The notes under the pieces were generated by a model. It was given only the letters and a program-made list of their open reading frames with translations. It searched no databases and was not told the origin of the DNA. This document shows, piece by piece, positions 51,632 to 61,535 of a DNA stretch of 64,000 nucleotides. The DNA lies in the NCBI RefSeq assembly GCF_025527015.1, contig NZ_JAODIM010000035.1, forward strand, positions 1 through 64,000, read 5' to 3'. Source of the stretch: Winslowiella arboricola. GTDB lineage: Bacteria; Pseudomonadota; Gammaproteobacteria; Enterobacterales; Enterobacteriaceae. The translations under genes were made by a program, and so were the position numbers. Each line of letters starts with the position of its first letter. Positions within the stretch are counted from its first letter, which is position 1.

Positions 51632-52891
51632 TTGGCCAGGCGCGTATCGTCACTCTCAAGATTGTCCACTCTGTCCGCCAGCGTATTATGCGCTGGCGTT
51701 TTGCTGTTGCCTGTTTATAGCCAGGCGGCCGACGATAGTAAGTCGCAGCTCAAATCCATCCAGCAGGACATCGCGGAGAAGGAAAAGAGCGTCAAATTAC
51801 AAAAGCAGCAACGTAGTCAGCTGCTCAATCAACTGCAGAGCCAGGAAAAAAGCATTGCCGAAGCCAGCCGCAAACTGCGCAGCACGCAAATTTCGCTAAC
51901 CTCACTCAATAAAGAGATCGAGGCGTTAAACGCGTCGATCAGCAAACTGCAAAAACAGCAGGTTGAGCAGGAAAAACTGCTCGCTCAACAGCTGGACGCC
52001 GCGTTTCGTCAGGGTCAGCACAACGGTTTGCAGCTGGTACTGAGCGGCGAAGAGAGCCAGCGCAGCGAACGTATCCTTGCCTATTTCGGTTATCTGAACG
52101 AAGCGCGTCAGAAGAATATCGACGATTTACAGCAGACGCGTAGCCAACTCACGGCGCAGAAAGCATCGCTGGTCGATAAACAGGCGCAACAGAAATCCCT
52201 GCTTGGCGAGCAGCAGAACCAGCAAACCAGACTGGAACAGGCGCGTGTCGCCCGCCAGAAAACCATCACCACGCTGGAATCGTCGCTGGAAAAAGATCAG
52301 GCCCAGCTGGCAGAAATGCGTCAGAACCAGGCACGTCTGCAGGATAAAATCGCCAAAGCCGAGCGCGAAGCTCGCGCCCGTGCCGAACGTGAAGCGAAAG
52401 AAGCTGAACGCGTCCGTGCCCGCCAGCAACAGGCGAAGAGCAAAGGCACCACTTACAAACCAACAGAGAGCGAACGCTCACTGATGTCTCGTACCGGTGG
52501 GCTGGGTCGCGCCGGAGGCCAGGCGGTATGGCCGGTGCGCGGCAATATTGAGCATCGCTTTGGCGAAGCCATGCAAGGCGAGCTACGCTGGAAAGGCCTG
52601 GTGATTAACGCACCGGAAGGCACCGAAGTAAAAGCCATCGCTGATGGTCGCGTGTTAATGGCCGACTGGCTGCAGGGCTATGGTTTGGTTGTCGTAGTCG
52701 AACACGGTAAAGGCGATATGAGTCTGTATGGCTACAACCAAAGTGCATTGGTGAGCGTGGGAACCCAGGTTAAGGCAGGAGAGCCAATCGCGCTGGTCGG
52801 TACCAGCGGCGGCCGGGGCACGCCTTCACTCTATTTTGAAATCAGACGACAAGGACAGGCCGTCAATCCACTGCCGTGGTTAGGAAGATAA
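51632..52891 (+). CDS. envC: murein hydrolase activator EnvC
   Basis: Periplasmic activator of amidases AmiA and AmiB at the septum, controlled by FtsEX. I prefer the TTG at 51632, seven bases after AGGG, giving 419 residues as in E. coli and a normal signal peptide (MARRVSSLSRLSTLSASVLCAGVLLLPVYSQAA). An ATG at 51584 would add 16 residues without a clear ribosome site. A long coiled coil (about 37-270) is followed by a LytM domain (about 305-419; ELRWKGLVINAPEGTEVKAIADGRV). The LytM metal site is degenerate, as expected for an activator. Confidence 0.93.
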   Translation: MARRVSSLSRLSTLSASVLCAGVLLLPVYSQAADDSKSQLKSIQQDIAEKEKSVKLQKQQRSQLLNQLQSQEKSIAEASRKLRSTQISLTSLNKEIEALNASISKLQKQQVEQEKLLAQQLDAAFRQGQHNGLQLVLSGEESQRSERILAYFGYLNEARQKNIDDLQQTRSQLTAQKASLVDKQAQQKSLLGEQQNQQTRLEQARVARQKTITTLESSLEKDQAQLAEMRQNQARLQDKIAKAEREARARAEREAKEAERVRARQQQAKSKGTTYKPTESERSLMSRTGGLGRAGGQAVWPVRGNIEHRFGEAMQGELRWKGLVINAPEGTEVKAIADGRVLMADWLQGYGLVVVVEHGKGDMSLYGYNQSALVSVGTQVKAGEPIALVGTSGGRGTPSLYFEIRRQGQAVNPLPWLGR

Positions 52892-52894
52892 GTC

Positions 52895-53800
52895 TTGTTT
52901 CAGCGCCTAAAACTCACCGGACTCCTGAGCTGTCTGCTGTTTACCTGCTCAGCCCATGCCGGGAAACTGGCTATCGTGATTGACGATTTCGGTTATCGTC
53001 CCGCTCAGGAAAATCAGGTTTTGCAGATGCCACCCGCGATTTCTGTCGCCGTGCTGCCAAACGCCCCCCATGCCCGCGAGATGGCGACCAAAGCCCATCA
53101 GCGAGGCCATGAAGTCCTGATCCATCTGCCAATGGCGCCACTCAGCAAGCAACCGCTGGAAAAAGATACCCTGCGCCCGGATATGAGCAGCGACGAAATC
53201 GCACGCATTATCAGCGAAGCGGTGAAGGATGTCCCCTGGGCGGTGGGTCTGAACAACCATATGGGCAGTGCGATGACCTCCAGCCTGCCTGGCATGCAGA
53301 AAGTGATGCAGGTACTCGATCACTATAACTTTTACTTTCTCGACAGCATGACTATCGCCAACAGCCAGTCAACGCGTGCGGCGGCGGGCACCAGCGTAAA
53401 AGTGATTAAGCGACGCGTCTTCCTTGATGACAGCCAGAATGAAGCCGAGATCCGCAAGCAATTTACCCGCGCGGTGCGGCTGGCGCAGCGCGATGGTTCA
53501 GCTATCGCCATCGGGCATCCCCATCCGACTACAGTAAAAGTGTTGCAGCAGATGCTGCCCACGCTGCCAGCGGATATTACGTTAGTGCGTCCGAGCCAGT
53601 TGCTTAACGAACCGCAGCGTACCCATAGCCAGCCACTGTCGCCGGAAAGCAAACCCAAACCCCGTAACCCATTTCGCGGCGGTGAGCAGTGCGTCAATAA
53701 ACACGCGCTACACCCCGTGCCAGCCACCCGTGCGCTGGGCGTGATTGGCGACAGTATTGCCGACAGTTATCCGGTGAAAACGCTAAAAAGTTTGTTCTGA
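52895..53800 (+). CDS. yibQ: divergent polysaccharide deacetylase YibQ
   Basis: Periplasmic protein of the divergent polysaccharide deacetylase 2 family, function unknown. The 301-residue protein appears to start at TTG 52895 (MFQRLKLTGLLSCLLFTCSAHA signal peptide), three bases after envC. KLAIVIDDFGYRP, EVLIHLPMAP, GLNNHMGS and AIAIGHPHP retain the metal-binding Asp/His pattern. The C-terminus is shorter than E. coli (319) and different. Cotranscription with envC suggests an envelope role. Confidence 0.93.
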   Translation: MFQRLKLTGLLSCLLFTCSAHAGKLAIVIDDFGYRPAQENQVLQMPPAISVAVLPNAPHAREMATKAHQRGHEVLIHLPMAPLSKQPLEKDTLRPDMSSDEIARIISEAVKDVPWAVGLNNHMGSAMTSSLPGMQKVMQVLDHYNFYFLDSMTIANSQSTRAAAGTSVKVIKRRVFLDDSQNEAEIRKQFTRAVRLAQRDGSAIAIGHPHPTTVKVLQQMLPTLPADITLVRPSQLLNEPQRTHSQPLSPESKPKPRNPFRGGEQCVNKHALHPVPATRALGVIGDSIADSYPVKTLKSLF

Positions 53801-53806
53801 TTGGGC

Positions 53807-53830
53807 ATGGGCGGCGATAACGCCGCCCAT
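53807..53830. repeat. REP-like hairpin between yibQ and tdh
   Basis: ATGGGCGGCG-ATAA-CGCCGCCCAT is a perfect palindrome apart from the loop. It separates convergent yibQ and tdh and lacks the GTAG foot. Confidence 0.75.
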
Positions 53831-53841
53831 AGCGAAAAAAA

Positions 53842-54867
53842 TCAATCCCAGCTCAACACCACTTTGCCGGACTGCCCGGAACGCATAGCGTCAAACCCCT
53901 GCTGAAACTGATCAATACTGTATCGATGGGTAATAATCGGTGTTAAATCAAGGCCGGACTGAATCAGCGCCGCCATTTTGTACCATGTTTCAAACATCTC
54001 GCGACCATAGATGCCTTTGATAAACAGCCCTTTAAAGATCACCTGATTCCAGTCGATTGACATCTCCGAAGGTGGAATACCCAGCAGCGCAATCCTGCCA
54101 CCGTGATTCATCGCCGCCAGCAGAGTACGAAACGCCGGCGGTGCGCCGGACATCTCCAGTCCGACATCAAACCCTTCGGTCATTCCCAGCTGGTTCATCA
54201 CCTCATTGAGGTTTTCCTGATTAACATTTACCGCGCGCGTCACACCCATTTTACGTGCCAGATCAAGGCGATAGTCATTGACATCAGTGATCACCACATG
54301 ACGTGCGCCAACATGTTTACACACCGCAGCGGCCATAATACCAATTGGCCCGGCGCCCGATATCAGCACATCTTCACCGACTAAATCGAAAGAGAGCGCT
54401 GTATGTACTGCGTTACCGAACGGATCGAAAATCGTCGCCAGCTCATCGGAAATATTATCGGGGATTTTAAAGGCGTTGAAGGCCGGGATTACCAGATACT
54501 CGGCAAAGCAACCCTGTCGATTGACGCCAACTCCGACGGTATTCCGACATAAATGGGTACGTCCGGCACGACAGTTACGGCAGTGACCACAGGTGATATG
54601 ACCTTCGCCCGACACGCGGTCGCCGATCTGATAGCCATTTACCTCCTGGCCAATCGCCACCACTTCACCAACATACTCATGGCCGACAATCATTGGCACC
54701 GGGATGGTCTTCTGCGACCACTCATCCCAGTTGTAGATATGCACATCAGTACCACAGATGGCGGTTTTGCGGATTTTAATCAGCAGATCGTTATGGCCCG
54801 GCTGCGGAATCGGCGCTTCGGTCATCCAGATGCCGGCTTCCGCTTTTAGTTTTGCCAGTGCTCTCAT
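53842..54867 (-). CDS. tdh: L-threonine 3-dehydrogenase Tdh
   Basis: Zinc-dependent NAD+ oxidation of threonine to 2-amino-3-ketobutyrate. The 341-residue length equals E. coli. It has [15 protein letters not shown] with catalytic zinc ligand Cys (about 38), GHEYVGEVV, the structural-zinc run [15 protein letters not shown] (about 93-107), and the Rossmann [12 protein letters not shown] (about 170-181). It acts with kbl just upstream in the same operon. Confidence 0.97.
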   Translation of the reverse strand: MRALAKLKAEAGIWMTEAPIPQPGHNDLLIKIRKTAICGTDVHIYNWDEWSQKTIPVPMIVGHEYVGEVVAIGQEVNGYQIGDRVSGEGHITCGHCRNCRAGRTHLCRNTVGVGVNRQGCFAEYLVIPAFNAFKIPDNISDELATIFDPFGNAVHTALSFDLVGEDVLISGAGPIGIMAAAVCKHVGARHVVITDVNDYRLDLARKMGVTRAVNVNQENLNEVMNQLGMTEGFDVGLEMSGAPPAFRTLLAAMNHGGRIALLGIPPSEMSIDWNQVIFKGLFIKGIYGREMFETWYKMAALIQSGLDLTPIITHRYSIDQFQQGFDAMRSGQSGKVVLSWD

Positions 54868-54878
54868 CGCCTCACCTC

Positions 54879-56075
54879 TCAGCCAATAACGTTAAGTTGC
54901 TTACCAATTCGTGTAAACGCTTCCACCGCACGTACCAGCTGCTGCTGACTATGGCCAGCTGAAATCTGCGTGCGGATCCGTGCCTGACCCTTCGGCACCA
55001 CCGGATAGAAGAAGCCGGTGACATAGATCCCCTCCTGCTGCAGCAGGCGCGCAAACTCCTGCGCCACCGCCGCCTCACCCAGCATCACCGGAATAATCGC
55101 GTGATCGGCTCCGGCAAGGGTAAATCCGGCTTTGGTCATCTCTTCACGGAAGTAACGGGCGTTATCCCACAGACGCTGGCGCAAACCATCGCCTTCAGCC
55201 AGCATATCCAGCACGCGAATGGAGGCTGCAACAATCGCCGGCGCCAGCGAGTTGGAGAAGAGATAGGGCCGTGAACGCTGACGTAGCCACTCCACTACCT
55301 CTTTTTTTGCCGCGGTATAGCCACCGGATGCGCCACCGAGCGCTTTACCCAACGTGCCGGTAATAATATCAACACGGCCCATCACTTCGCAGTATTCATG
55401 GGTGCCGCGCCCGTTGGCGCCGACAAAACCGACGGCATGGGAGTCATCTACCATCACCAGCGCGCCATACTGATCAGCCAGATCGCAAACGCCTCGCAGA
55501 TTGGCGATAACGCCATCCATAGAGAACACCCCGTCAGTGGCGATCATAATATGCCGTGCCCCTGCCGCTTTTGCCTCTTCCAGCCGCGCCTGCAGCTCAC
55601 TCATATCATTATTGGCGTAGCGATAGCGTTTGGCTTTACACAGCCGCACGCCGTCGATAATCGAGGCATGATTTAACGCATCCGAGATAATGGCGTCTTC
55701 AGCGCTCAGCAGCGTTTCAAACAGGCCGCCATTGGCGTCAAAGCAGGAGGAGTAGAGAATGGCGTCGTCCATACCGAGAAATTCTGCCAGCCGTTTTTCC
55801 AGCTGTTTATGGCTATCCTGAGTGCCGCAGATAAAACGCACCGAAGCCATACCAAAGCCGTGACTGTCCATGCCCTCTTTGGCCGCCAGAATCAGCGCCG
55901 GATGGTTAGCCAGCCCGAGATAATTATTAGCGCAAAAATTGACGACATGATGCCCGTCGCCCACTTCGATATCGGCCTGTTGCGGGGAAGTAATAATGCG
56001 TTCTTCTTTGAACAGACCTTCCCGACGGCTTTCCGCCAGTTGATCATTGATTTGACGATAAAAATTCCCGCTCAT
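54879..56075 (-). CDS. kbl: 2-amino-3-ketobutyrate CoA ligase Kbl
   Basis: PLP enzyme converting aminoketobutyrate and CoA to glycine and acetyl-CoA, completing threonine breakdown with Tdh. The 398-residue length equals E. coli. It shows [12 protein letters not shown] (about 49-60), [10 protein letters not shown] (about 210-219), and the PLP Lys in [15 protein letters not shown] (about 244). First of kbl-tdh, 11 bases before tdh, divergent from hldD. Confidence 0.97.
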   Translation of the reverse strand: MSGNFYRQINDQLAESRREGLFKEERIITSPQQADIEVGDGHHVVNFCANNYLGLANHPALILAAKEGMDSHGFGMASVRFICGTQDSHKQLEKRLAEFLGMDDAILYSSCFDANGGLFETLLSAEDAIISDALNHASIIDGVRLCKAKRYRYANNDMSELQARLEEAKAAGARHIMIATDGVFSMDGVIANLRGVCDLADQYGALVMVDDSHAVGFVGANGRGTHEYCEVMGRVDIITGTLGKALGGASGGYTAAKKEVVEWLRQRSRPYLFSNSLAPAIVAASIRVLDMLAEGDGLRQRLWDNARYFREEMTKAGFTLAGADHAIIPVMLGEAAVAQEFARLLQQEGIYVTGFFYPVVPKGQARIRTQISAGHSQQQLVRAVEAFTRIGKQLNVIG

Positions 56076-56261
56076 GTTTGTCCTCCATTATTAGCCCACC
56101 TGCGGCACATATTACTGAAGAGAAGTTACATACACGACAATTCACCATACCGATTGTCAATTTTGCAGCATATATCACGCCATCAGACATCAGTTACATT
56201 CCGTTACGGACTCATCTGGCTGTCTGCCCGCCAATGAAATGTTATGATGAGTGTTATAAGC

Positions 56262-56284
56262 GCATGAAACCTCCTGTTTCATGC
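56262..56284 (+). other. leader hairpin upstream of hldD
   Basis: GCATGAAAC (56262-56270) and GTTTCATGC (56276-56284) form a perfect 9-bp stem with loop CTCCT, ending 26 bases before the hldD ATG. No T-run follows. It might be an mRNA leader structure or a regulator palindrome. The 235-base kbl-hldD gap also must hold divergent promoters; I could not fix a sigma-32 site. Confidence 0.45.
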
Positions 56285-56310
56285 CACTGTTCAAGGTTAA
56301 GGTTAAGCTC

Positions 56311-57243
56311 ATGATTATCGTGACTGGCGGCGCTGGCTTTATTGGCAGCAATATTGTTAAAGCACTCAATAAAGACGGCTTTAATGACATTCTGGTAGTG
56401 GACAACCTGAAAGACGGCACCAAGTTCGTCAATCTGGTGGATTTAGATATCACTGACTATATGGATAAAGAAGATTTTATCGCCAGCGTGGTTGCCGGCG
56501 ATGACTTCGGCACCATTGAAGCGGTTTTCCATGAAGGCGCCTGCTCTTCGACTACCGAGTGGGACGGCAAGTACATGATGGATAACAACTATCAGTACTC
56601 TAAAGAGCTGCTGCACTTCTGTCTGGAGCGTGAAATCCCGTTCCTCTACGCCTCTTCTGCCGCCACTTACGGCGGTCGCAACACTGACTTTATCGAAGAG
56701 CGCCAGTATGAGCAGCCGCTGAACGTCTACGGCTACTCTAAAGTACTGTTTGACCAATATGTGCGCCAGATCCTGCCAGAAGCCGAATCGCAGATTTGTG
56801 GTTTCCGTTACTTCAACGTTTATGGTCCGCGTGAAGGCCATAAAGGCAGCATGGCCAGCGTGGCTTTCCACCTGAATACCCAGCTGAATAACGGCGAAAA
56901 CCCGAAACTGTTTGAAGGTAGCGACGGCTTTAAACGCGACTTTATCTACGTTGAAGACGTGGCGGCAGTGAACCTGTGGTTCTGGAAAAATGGTGTCTCC
57001 GGCATTTTCAACTGCGGAACCGGCCGTGCTGAATCCTTCCAGGAAGTAGCGGATGCCGCGCTGAATTATCACCAGAAAGGTGAAATTGAATATGTGCCAT
57101 TCCCGGAAAAACTGAAAGGCCGTTATCAGGCATTTACCCTTGCCGATCTGACTAAGCTGCGTGCTGCGGGCTATGACAAGCCGTTTAAAACCGTAGCTGA
57201 AGGTGTGGCTGAATATATGGCCTGGCTGAACCGCGACGCATAA
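56311..57243 (+). CDS. hldD: ADP-L-glycero-D-manno-heptose 6-epimerase HldD
   Basis: Last step of ADP-heptose synthesis for the LPS inner core. I start at the ATG at 56311 ([14 protein letters not shown]); an in-frame ATG 30 bases upstream lies in the leader hairpin. The 310-residue SDR protein equals E. coli length, with GGAGFIGSN (about 6-14), catalytic SSAATYGG and YGYSKVLFD (Tyr near 140), and a C-terminal substrate domain. It leads hldD-waaF-waaC. Confidence 0.97.
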   Translation: MIIVTGGAGFIGSNIVKALNKDGFNDILVVDNLKDGTKFVNLVDLDITDYMDKEDFIASVVAGDDFGTIEAVFHEGACSSTTEWDGKYMMDNNYQYSKELLHFCLEREIPFLYASSAATYGGRNTDFIEERQYEQPLNVYGYSKVLFDQYVRQILPEAESQICGFRYFNVYGPREGHKGSMASVAFHLNTQLNNGENPKLFEGSDGFKRDFIYVEDVAAVNLWFWKNGVSGIFNCGTGRAESFQEVADAALNYHQKGEIEYVPFPEKLKGRYQAFTLADLTKLRAAGYDKPFKTVAEGVAEYMAWLNRDA

Positions 57244-57267
57244 CGCATAAGGAAGGCAATCTCGTCG

Positions 57268-58317
57268 ATGAAAATTCTGGTGATCGGGCCGTCATGGGTC
57301 GGCGACATGATGATGTCGCAAAGTCTGTATCGCACGCTGAAGGCTGCACATCCTGAGGCGGTGATTGACGTGATGGCGCCTGCGTGGTGCCGTCCCCTAT
57401 TGTCCCGCATGCCGGAAGTCAACGAGGCGCTGGCAATGCCGCTGGGACATGGCGCGCTGGAAATTGCCGAGCGCCGTCGCCTGGGTAAGGCGCTAAGCAT
57501 ACAGGGCTATGATCGTGCTTATATCCTGCCTAACTCGTTTAAATCGGCGTTAGTGCCTTTCTTTGCTGGCATCAAACAGCGCATCGGCTGGCGAGGTGAA
57601 ATGCGCTACGGCCTGCTGAATGATCTGCGCGTGCTGGATAAGCCAGCCTTTCCGTTAATGGTTGAGCGCTATGTGGCGCTGGCTTATGACAAAGATCGGA
57701 TCAAAACCGCACGCGACCTGCCGCAACCCTTGCTATGGCCACAACTACAGGTTAGCGCAGAGGAAAAAGTGGCCACGGCGGCCGCTTTTGCGCTCACCAC
57801 GGAACGTCCGGCCATCGGCTTTTGTCCCGGCGCTGAATTTGGTCCGGCCAAACGCTGGCCGCATTATCACTATGCGGCGCTGGCGCAACAGCTGATTGAG
57901 CAAGGCAAGCAGGTGCTGCTGTTTGGCTCGGCGAAAGATCATGAAACCGGCGAGCAGATTATTCAGTCGCTGCCGGAAGCCGCGCGTCCATTCTGCCGCA
58001 ATCTGGCGGGTGAAACGCAGCTGGAACAAGCGGTGATCCTGCTGGCCCACTGCAGTGCGGTGGTCAGTAATGATTCGGGTTTGATGCATATTGCTGCGGC
58101 GCTGAATCGCCCACTGGTGGCGCTGTATGGCCCCAGCAGCCCGGACTTTACCCCGCCGTTGTCGCAGCAAGCGCGCGTTATCCGCCTGATTACCGGCTAT
58201 CACAAAGTTCGCAAAGGTGATGCAGAGCAGGGCTATCACCAAAGCTTGATTGATATTCAGCCCGCTCGCGTTATGACTGAGCTGGAAAATCTGCTCGCAG
58301 CGGGCCAGGAGAGTTAA
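57268..58317 (+). CDS. waaF: ADP-heptose:LPS heptosyltransferase II WaaF
   Basis: Adds the second heptose to the LPS inner core at the cytoplasmic face of the inner membrane. The 349-residue GT9 protein (E. coli 348) begins MKILVIGPSWVGDMMMSQ and has GFCPGAEFGPAKRWP for ADP-heptose, and NDSGLMHIAAALNRPLVALYGPSSP (about 262-286). Its stop overlaps the waaC start by one base (TAATG). Confidence 0.97.
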   Translation: MKILVIGPSWVGDMMMSQSLYRTLKAAHPEAVIDVMAPAWCRPLLSRMPEVNEALAMPLGHGALEIAERRRLGKALSIQGYDRAYILPNSFKSALVPFFAGIKQRIGWRGEMRYGLLNDLRVLDKPAFPLMVERYVALAYDKDRIKTARDLPQPLLWPQLQVSAEEKVATAAAFALTTERPAIGFCPGAEFGPAKRWPHYHYAALAQQLIEQGKQVLLFGSAKDHETGEQIIQSLPEAARPFCRNLAGETQLEQAVILLAHCSAVVSNDSGLMHIAAALNRPLVALYGPSSPDFTPPLSQQARVIRLITGYHKVRKGDAEQGYHQSLIDIQPARVMTELENLLAAGQES

Positions 58318-59297
58318 TGCAGGTTCTGATTGTTAAAACGTCATCGATGGGCGATGTTCTGCATACGCTACCCGCGCTGACCGATGCGATGCATGCCATT
58401 CCTGGCATCCGCTTTGACTGGGCGGTGGAAGAGGGCTTTGCCCAGATCCCCTCATGGCATCCAGCCGTTGACCGCGTGTTGCCAGTGGCAATTCGTCGCT
58501 GGCGCAAACACTGGTTTGGTAGTCAGCAGCGCGAAGAACGCGTGAAATTTAAACGCGAGTTACAATCGCGTAGTTATGATGTAGTCATTGATGCTCAGGG
58601 TTTGATTAAAAGCGCGGCGCTGGTCACGCGACTGGCGAAAGGCGTGAAACATGGTCAGGACAGTCGCAGCGCTCGTGAGCCTTTCGCCAGCTGGTGGTAT
58701 GACACACGCCATGAAATCGATAAGCAGCAGCATGCAGTAGAGCGCACGCGCGAACTGTTCGCTAAAAGTCTGGGTTACGAAAAACCCGCAACCGCTGGCG
58801 ATTACGCTATTGCGTCGCATTTTCTGGCGGAACCGCCGGTCGATAGTCATCCATACCTGGTGTTTCTGCATGCTACGACCCGTGACAGCAAACACTGGCC
58901 GGAAGAGCAGTGGCGTGAACTGATCGGTTTAGTTGCCGCTACCGGACTACGGATTAAGTTGCCGTGGGGCGCCGAGCATGAACGTCAGCGCGCAGAGCGG
59001 CTGGCGGAAGGTTTTGACCACGTTGATGTATTACCTAAACTGACGCTGGAAGAAGTGGCGCGTACCCTGGCCGGAGCTAAAGCGGTGGTGTCTGTTGATA
59101 CCGGTTTGAGTCATTTAACCGCAGCGCTCGACCGCCCTAACATCACGCTATATGGCCCAACCGATCCCGGTCTGATTGGGGGGTATGGCAAGAATCAGTT
59201 TGTGGTTAAGCCTGAAAACGGCAATAGCATCAGCGATATTCCTGCGGCGCGCATAGCGGAAACCCTGCACACTATTTTATCGCTCCAGGTTGAGTAA
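58317..59297 (+). CDS. waaC: ADP-heptose:LPS heptosyltransferase I WaaC
   Basis: Adds the first heptose to Kdo2-lipid A. The 326-residue GT9 protein (E. coli about 319) begins MQVLIVKTSSMGDVLHTLPALTDA, with catalytic Asp near 13, and has HATTRDSKHWPEEQW and SVDTGLSHLTAALDRPNITLYGPTDPG (about 259-285). Coupled to waaF by a one-base overlap. In E. coli waaL follows; here a GT2 gene does. Confidence 0.97.
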   Translation: MQVLIVKTSSMGDVLHTLPALTDAMHAIPGIRFDWAVEEGFAQIPSWHPAVDRVLPVAIRRWRKHWFGSQQREERVKFKRELQSRSYDVVIDAQGLIKSAALVTRLAKGVKHGQDSRSAREPFASWWYDTRHEIDKQQHAVERTRELFAKSLGYEKPATAGDYAIASHFLAEPPVDSHPYLVFLHATTRDSKHWPEEQWRELIGLVAATGLRIKLPWGAEHERQRAERLAEGFDHVDVLPKLTLEEVARTLAGAKAVVSVDTGLSHLTAALDRPNITLYGPTDPGLIGGYGKNQFVVKPENGNSISDIPAARIAETLHTILSLQVE

Positions 59298-59306
59298 CAG
59301 CAGATT

Positions 59307-60230
59307 ATGTCGATGTCACCGCTATTAAGCATTATTATCACCGCCCATAATGGTGAGGCGTATCTGGCTGCCACGCTGGATAGCGTAATTAACGCCGTCG
59401 GCAATGCACTGCCAGAGTGCGAGCTGATTATTACTAACGATAGCTCCGGTGATAATACGCAGGGAATTATCGACGCATTTGCGATACGTTATCCGGCGAC
59501 GAAAACCTTTGTTCTGCAACTTGCTAATATTGGTAAGGTACGAAACTTCGCCATTGCTCAATGCCAGGGTGAATATATCCTGATGGTGGATGGTGATGAT
59601 CTGCTGCTGGCGGAGAACTTCTCCGAGAAGTTTCAGCTCTTACAACAGCAACGGCCGGATTTGCTGATCAGTAAGCTGATTGAGACTGAAGAAAATAGCG
59701 CACCCCATGAAGCGAAAAACACGGTGGCACCCGAAGTTCTGTCGCAGGGAAACGCTATCGAACGCTTCCTGATCCATCGCGATTTCCAGGCTCATGTTAT
59801 CGGGCAGTTTATCCAGCGTAAGTTGTTAATCGCTATCCCTTTCCCGGATTTCACCTGCTACGAAGATAGCTGGGTATTTCCTGCTCTGCTTACACAGAGT
59901 GAGAAGATAATCTATTCGCGCAGCGGCTTTTACTTGTATATCAAGCGTAACAGCAGCCTTTCCGGGCAGATCAATCTTCCCAAGATCCTGTGCTTATACC
60001 AGACACTGGATAATATGGATCGCGTTCTTCCTGCCCGCTTCAGCCATCTGATTGCCTGTCACTGGCTCGATCTTTTCAATCGTTATAGTCGGAAAATGAC
60101 GGGTACAAAGGAGCTGGAGAAAACCAGACAGCGCATCAGAGCGATAGGTAAACTGGCATTTTTAGCCGACAGTCGTATTCGCTTTAGCTATAAACGTAAG
60201 TTGTTAAAAGTCGCCTGGCTGACGCGCTGA
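59307..60230 (+). CDS. family 2 glycosyltransferase of the LPS core cluster
   Basis: A 307-residue GT-A enzyme with LSIIITAHNGEAYL (about 7-20), ELIITNDSSGDNT (about 39-51) and the metal-binding DGDD (about 95-98). No membrane segment is evident. It starts 9 bases after waaC in the same operon, so it probably adds a sugar to the inner or outer core. The exact donor and acceptor cannot be read from sequence; relatives are found in core clusters of Erwinia/Pantoea-like bacteria (inference). Confidence 0.9.
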   Translation: MSMSPLLSIIITAHNGEAYLAATLDSVINAVGNALPECELIITNDSSGDNTQGIIDAFAIRYPATKTFVLQLANIGKVRNFAIAQCQGEYILMVDGDDLLLAENFSEKFQLLQQQRPDLLISKLIETEENSAPHEAKNTVAPEVLSQGNAIERFLIHRDFQAHVIGQFIQRKLLIAIPFPDFTCYEDSWVFPALLTQSEKIIYSRSGFYLYIKRNSSLSGQINLPKILCLYQTLDNMDRVLPARFSHLIACHWLDLFNRYSRKMTGTKELEKTRQRIRAIGKLAFLADSRIRFSYKRKLLKVAWLTR

Positions 60231-60252
60231 TTGACGCCAGCCAGAGAACAGA

Positions 60253-61503
60253 TTATTCGCGATCGGATGACGGCAATCGATCGTTATGCCACAACACCAG
60301 GGAGATAATTAACAGATTCAGCATAATGGCTTGTTCGCGACTGAGCAGCAGTACATCCGTAAGACCACAGACAATGAGTCCCATCATCACCGCAAAAAGT
60401 GGTGGATTGCGGGTGTAATAAGCGAACCCCAGCAACGAGAAATAATAGAAAAGTAATACCATCGCCCCCTGCACCCCCAATAAGCTGGCTATTTCAATCA
60501 CTTCATTATGCAGATGGACCTTTTGGATATAAGGTAACCCACTCTTATCAGCGTTATGCTCCTTTACATATTCCTGAGCATAGCTCCAGCGCTGCTCGAG
60601 ACTATTTCCTAGAGGATGATCGGTAATCAAGTTAATGCCAATATTCCACATCGCCAGGCGACTGGTTAGTGAACCGTCAACATTGCCATTGGTGCTTTCA
60701 TAACGACTAAACTCGCTTCTTGTCGCATCGAATTTAGGCTTAATTACCTGCTGATAACTTAGCGTCGCTACGGCGGTAATACATAGCACCACAAAAATAA
60801 GCGGCTTAAAGCCTAAATGACGCAGCTTCACGATACCGACAAAGATAATCAGCAGTGGATAAGTCGCCATCACATTACGAGTTCCAGTCTGGAAGATAAT
60901 GTAATAAGAAACGGCAAAAATCAGCAGGCTGCAGAACATGGTTTTTCGGTTGATGTTTTCGTAAACCAGCAAGAATATCAACGCCGCTGAGAGAATAGAA
61001 TAATCGTAGGCAGCATTGGTGGCACGGCCAAGAAAGAAGTCAACCCGCCCTGGAATATACAGATGCTGATAAATTCCTACGCCACTGGCAACAATGAAGG
61101 TCAAAATCAGCGTAACCCTGATAACTGAGCGGCTTATCTCATGATATCTGGACACAACACTGAGCAGATAATAGCCAATTATCGCCGCCAGGATTAAGCG
61201 TTTACCAGCATTCAGATAGCCATTATATTCATCAAAGTCTGGGTTACCGATATAGATCCATGCAAACCAGATCAGATCACTGGCCCCCAGCAGGGCGATG
61301 GGCGCAATAACCCACCAGTGACGCTTTTTCAGCCAATGGAAATCACAGATAACACCAAGCAAAGAAAAGTAAAAAGCCCAGTAAAACATAACCTTAGCAG
61401 ATTTAACACTATAAAACATAGTCAGATTTGACAGTAAAACTAACATCAAAACGGTGTAAAACAACGTCCGACGGTAATCCTTTAACTGTTGGAGTAAAGA
61501 CAT
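60253..61503 (-). CDS. waaL: O-antigen ligase WaaL
   Basis: Transfers undecaprenyl-linked O-polysaccharide to lipid A-core on the periplasmic side. The 416-residue protein has 11-12 membrane helices and a large periplasmic loop (about 255-345) with SRLAMWNIGINLITDHPLGNS and VHLHNEVIEIASLLG, the Arg and His expected in WaaL/Wzy_C proteins. The DNA is more AT-rich than its neighbours, common in core clusters. Placed last in a minus-strand run after the GT9 gene (32 bases). An O-antigen polymerase is the alternative, but context favours WaaL. Confidence 0.82.
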   Translation of the reverse strand: MSLLQQLKDYRRTLFYTVLMLVLLSNLTMFYSVKSAKVMFYWAFYFSLLGVICDFHWLKKRHWWVIAPIALLGASDLIWFAWIYIGNPDFDEYNGYLNAGKRLILAAIIGYYLLSVVSRYHEISRSVIRVTLILTFIVASGVGIYQHLYIPGRVDFFLGRATNAAYDYSILSAALIFLLVYENINRKTMFCSLLIFAVSYYIIFQTGTRNVMATYPLLIIFVGIVKLRHLGFKPLIFVVLCITAVATLSYQQVIKPKFDATRSEFSRYESTNGNVDGSLTSRLAMWNIGINLITDHPLGNSLEQRWSYAQEYVKEHNADKSGLPYIQKVHLHNEVIEIASLLGVQGAMVLLFYYFSLLGFAYYTRNPPLFAVMMGLIVCGLTDVLLLSREQAIMLNLLIISLVLWHNDRLPSSDRE

Positions 61504-61535
61504 TCTCTTCCTGCCTGGTTACATTAGCCGTTGAA

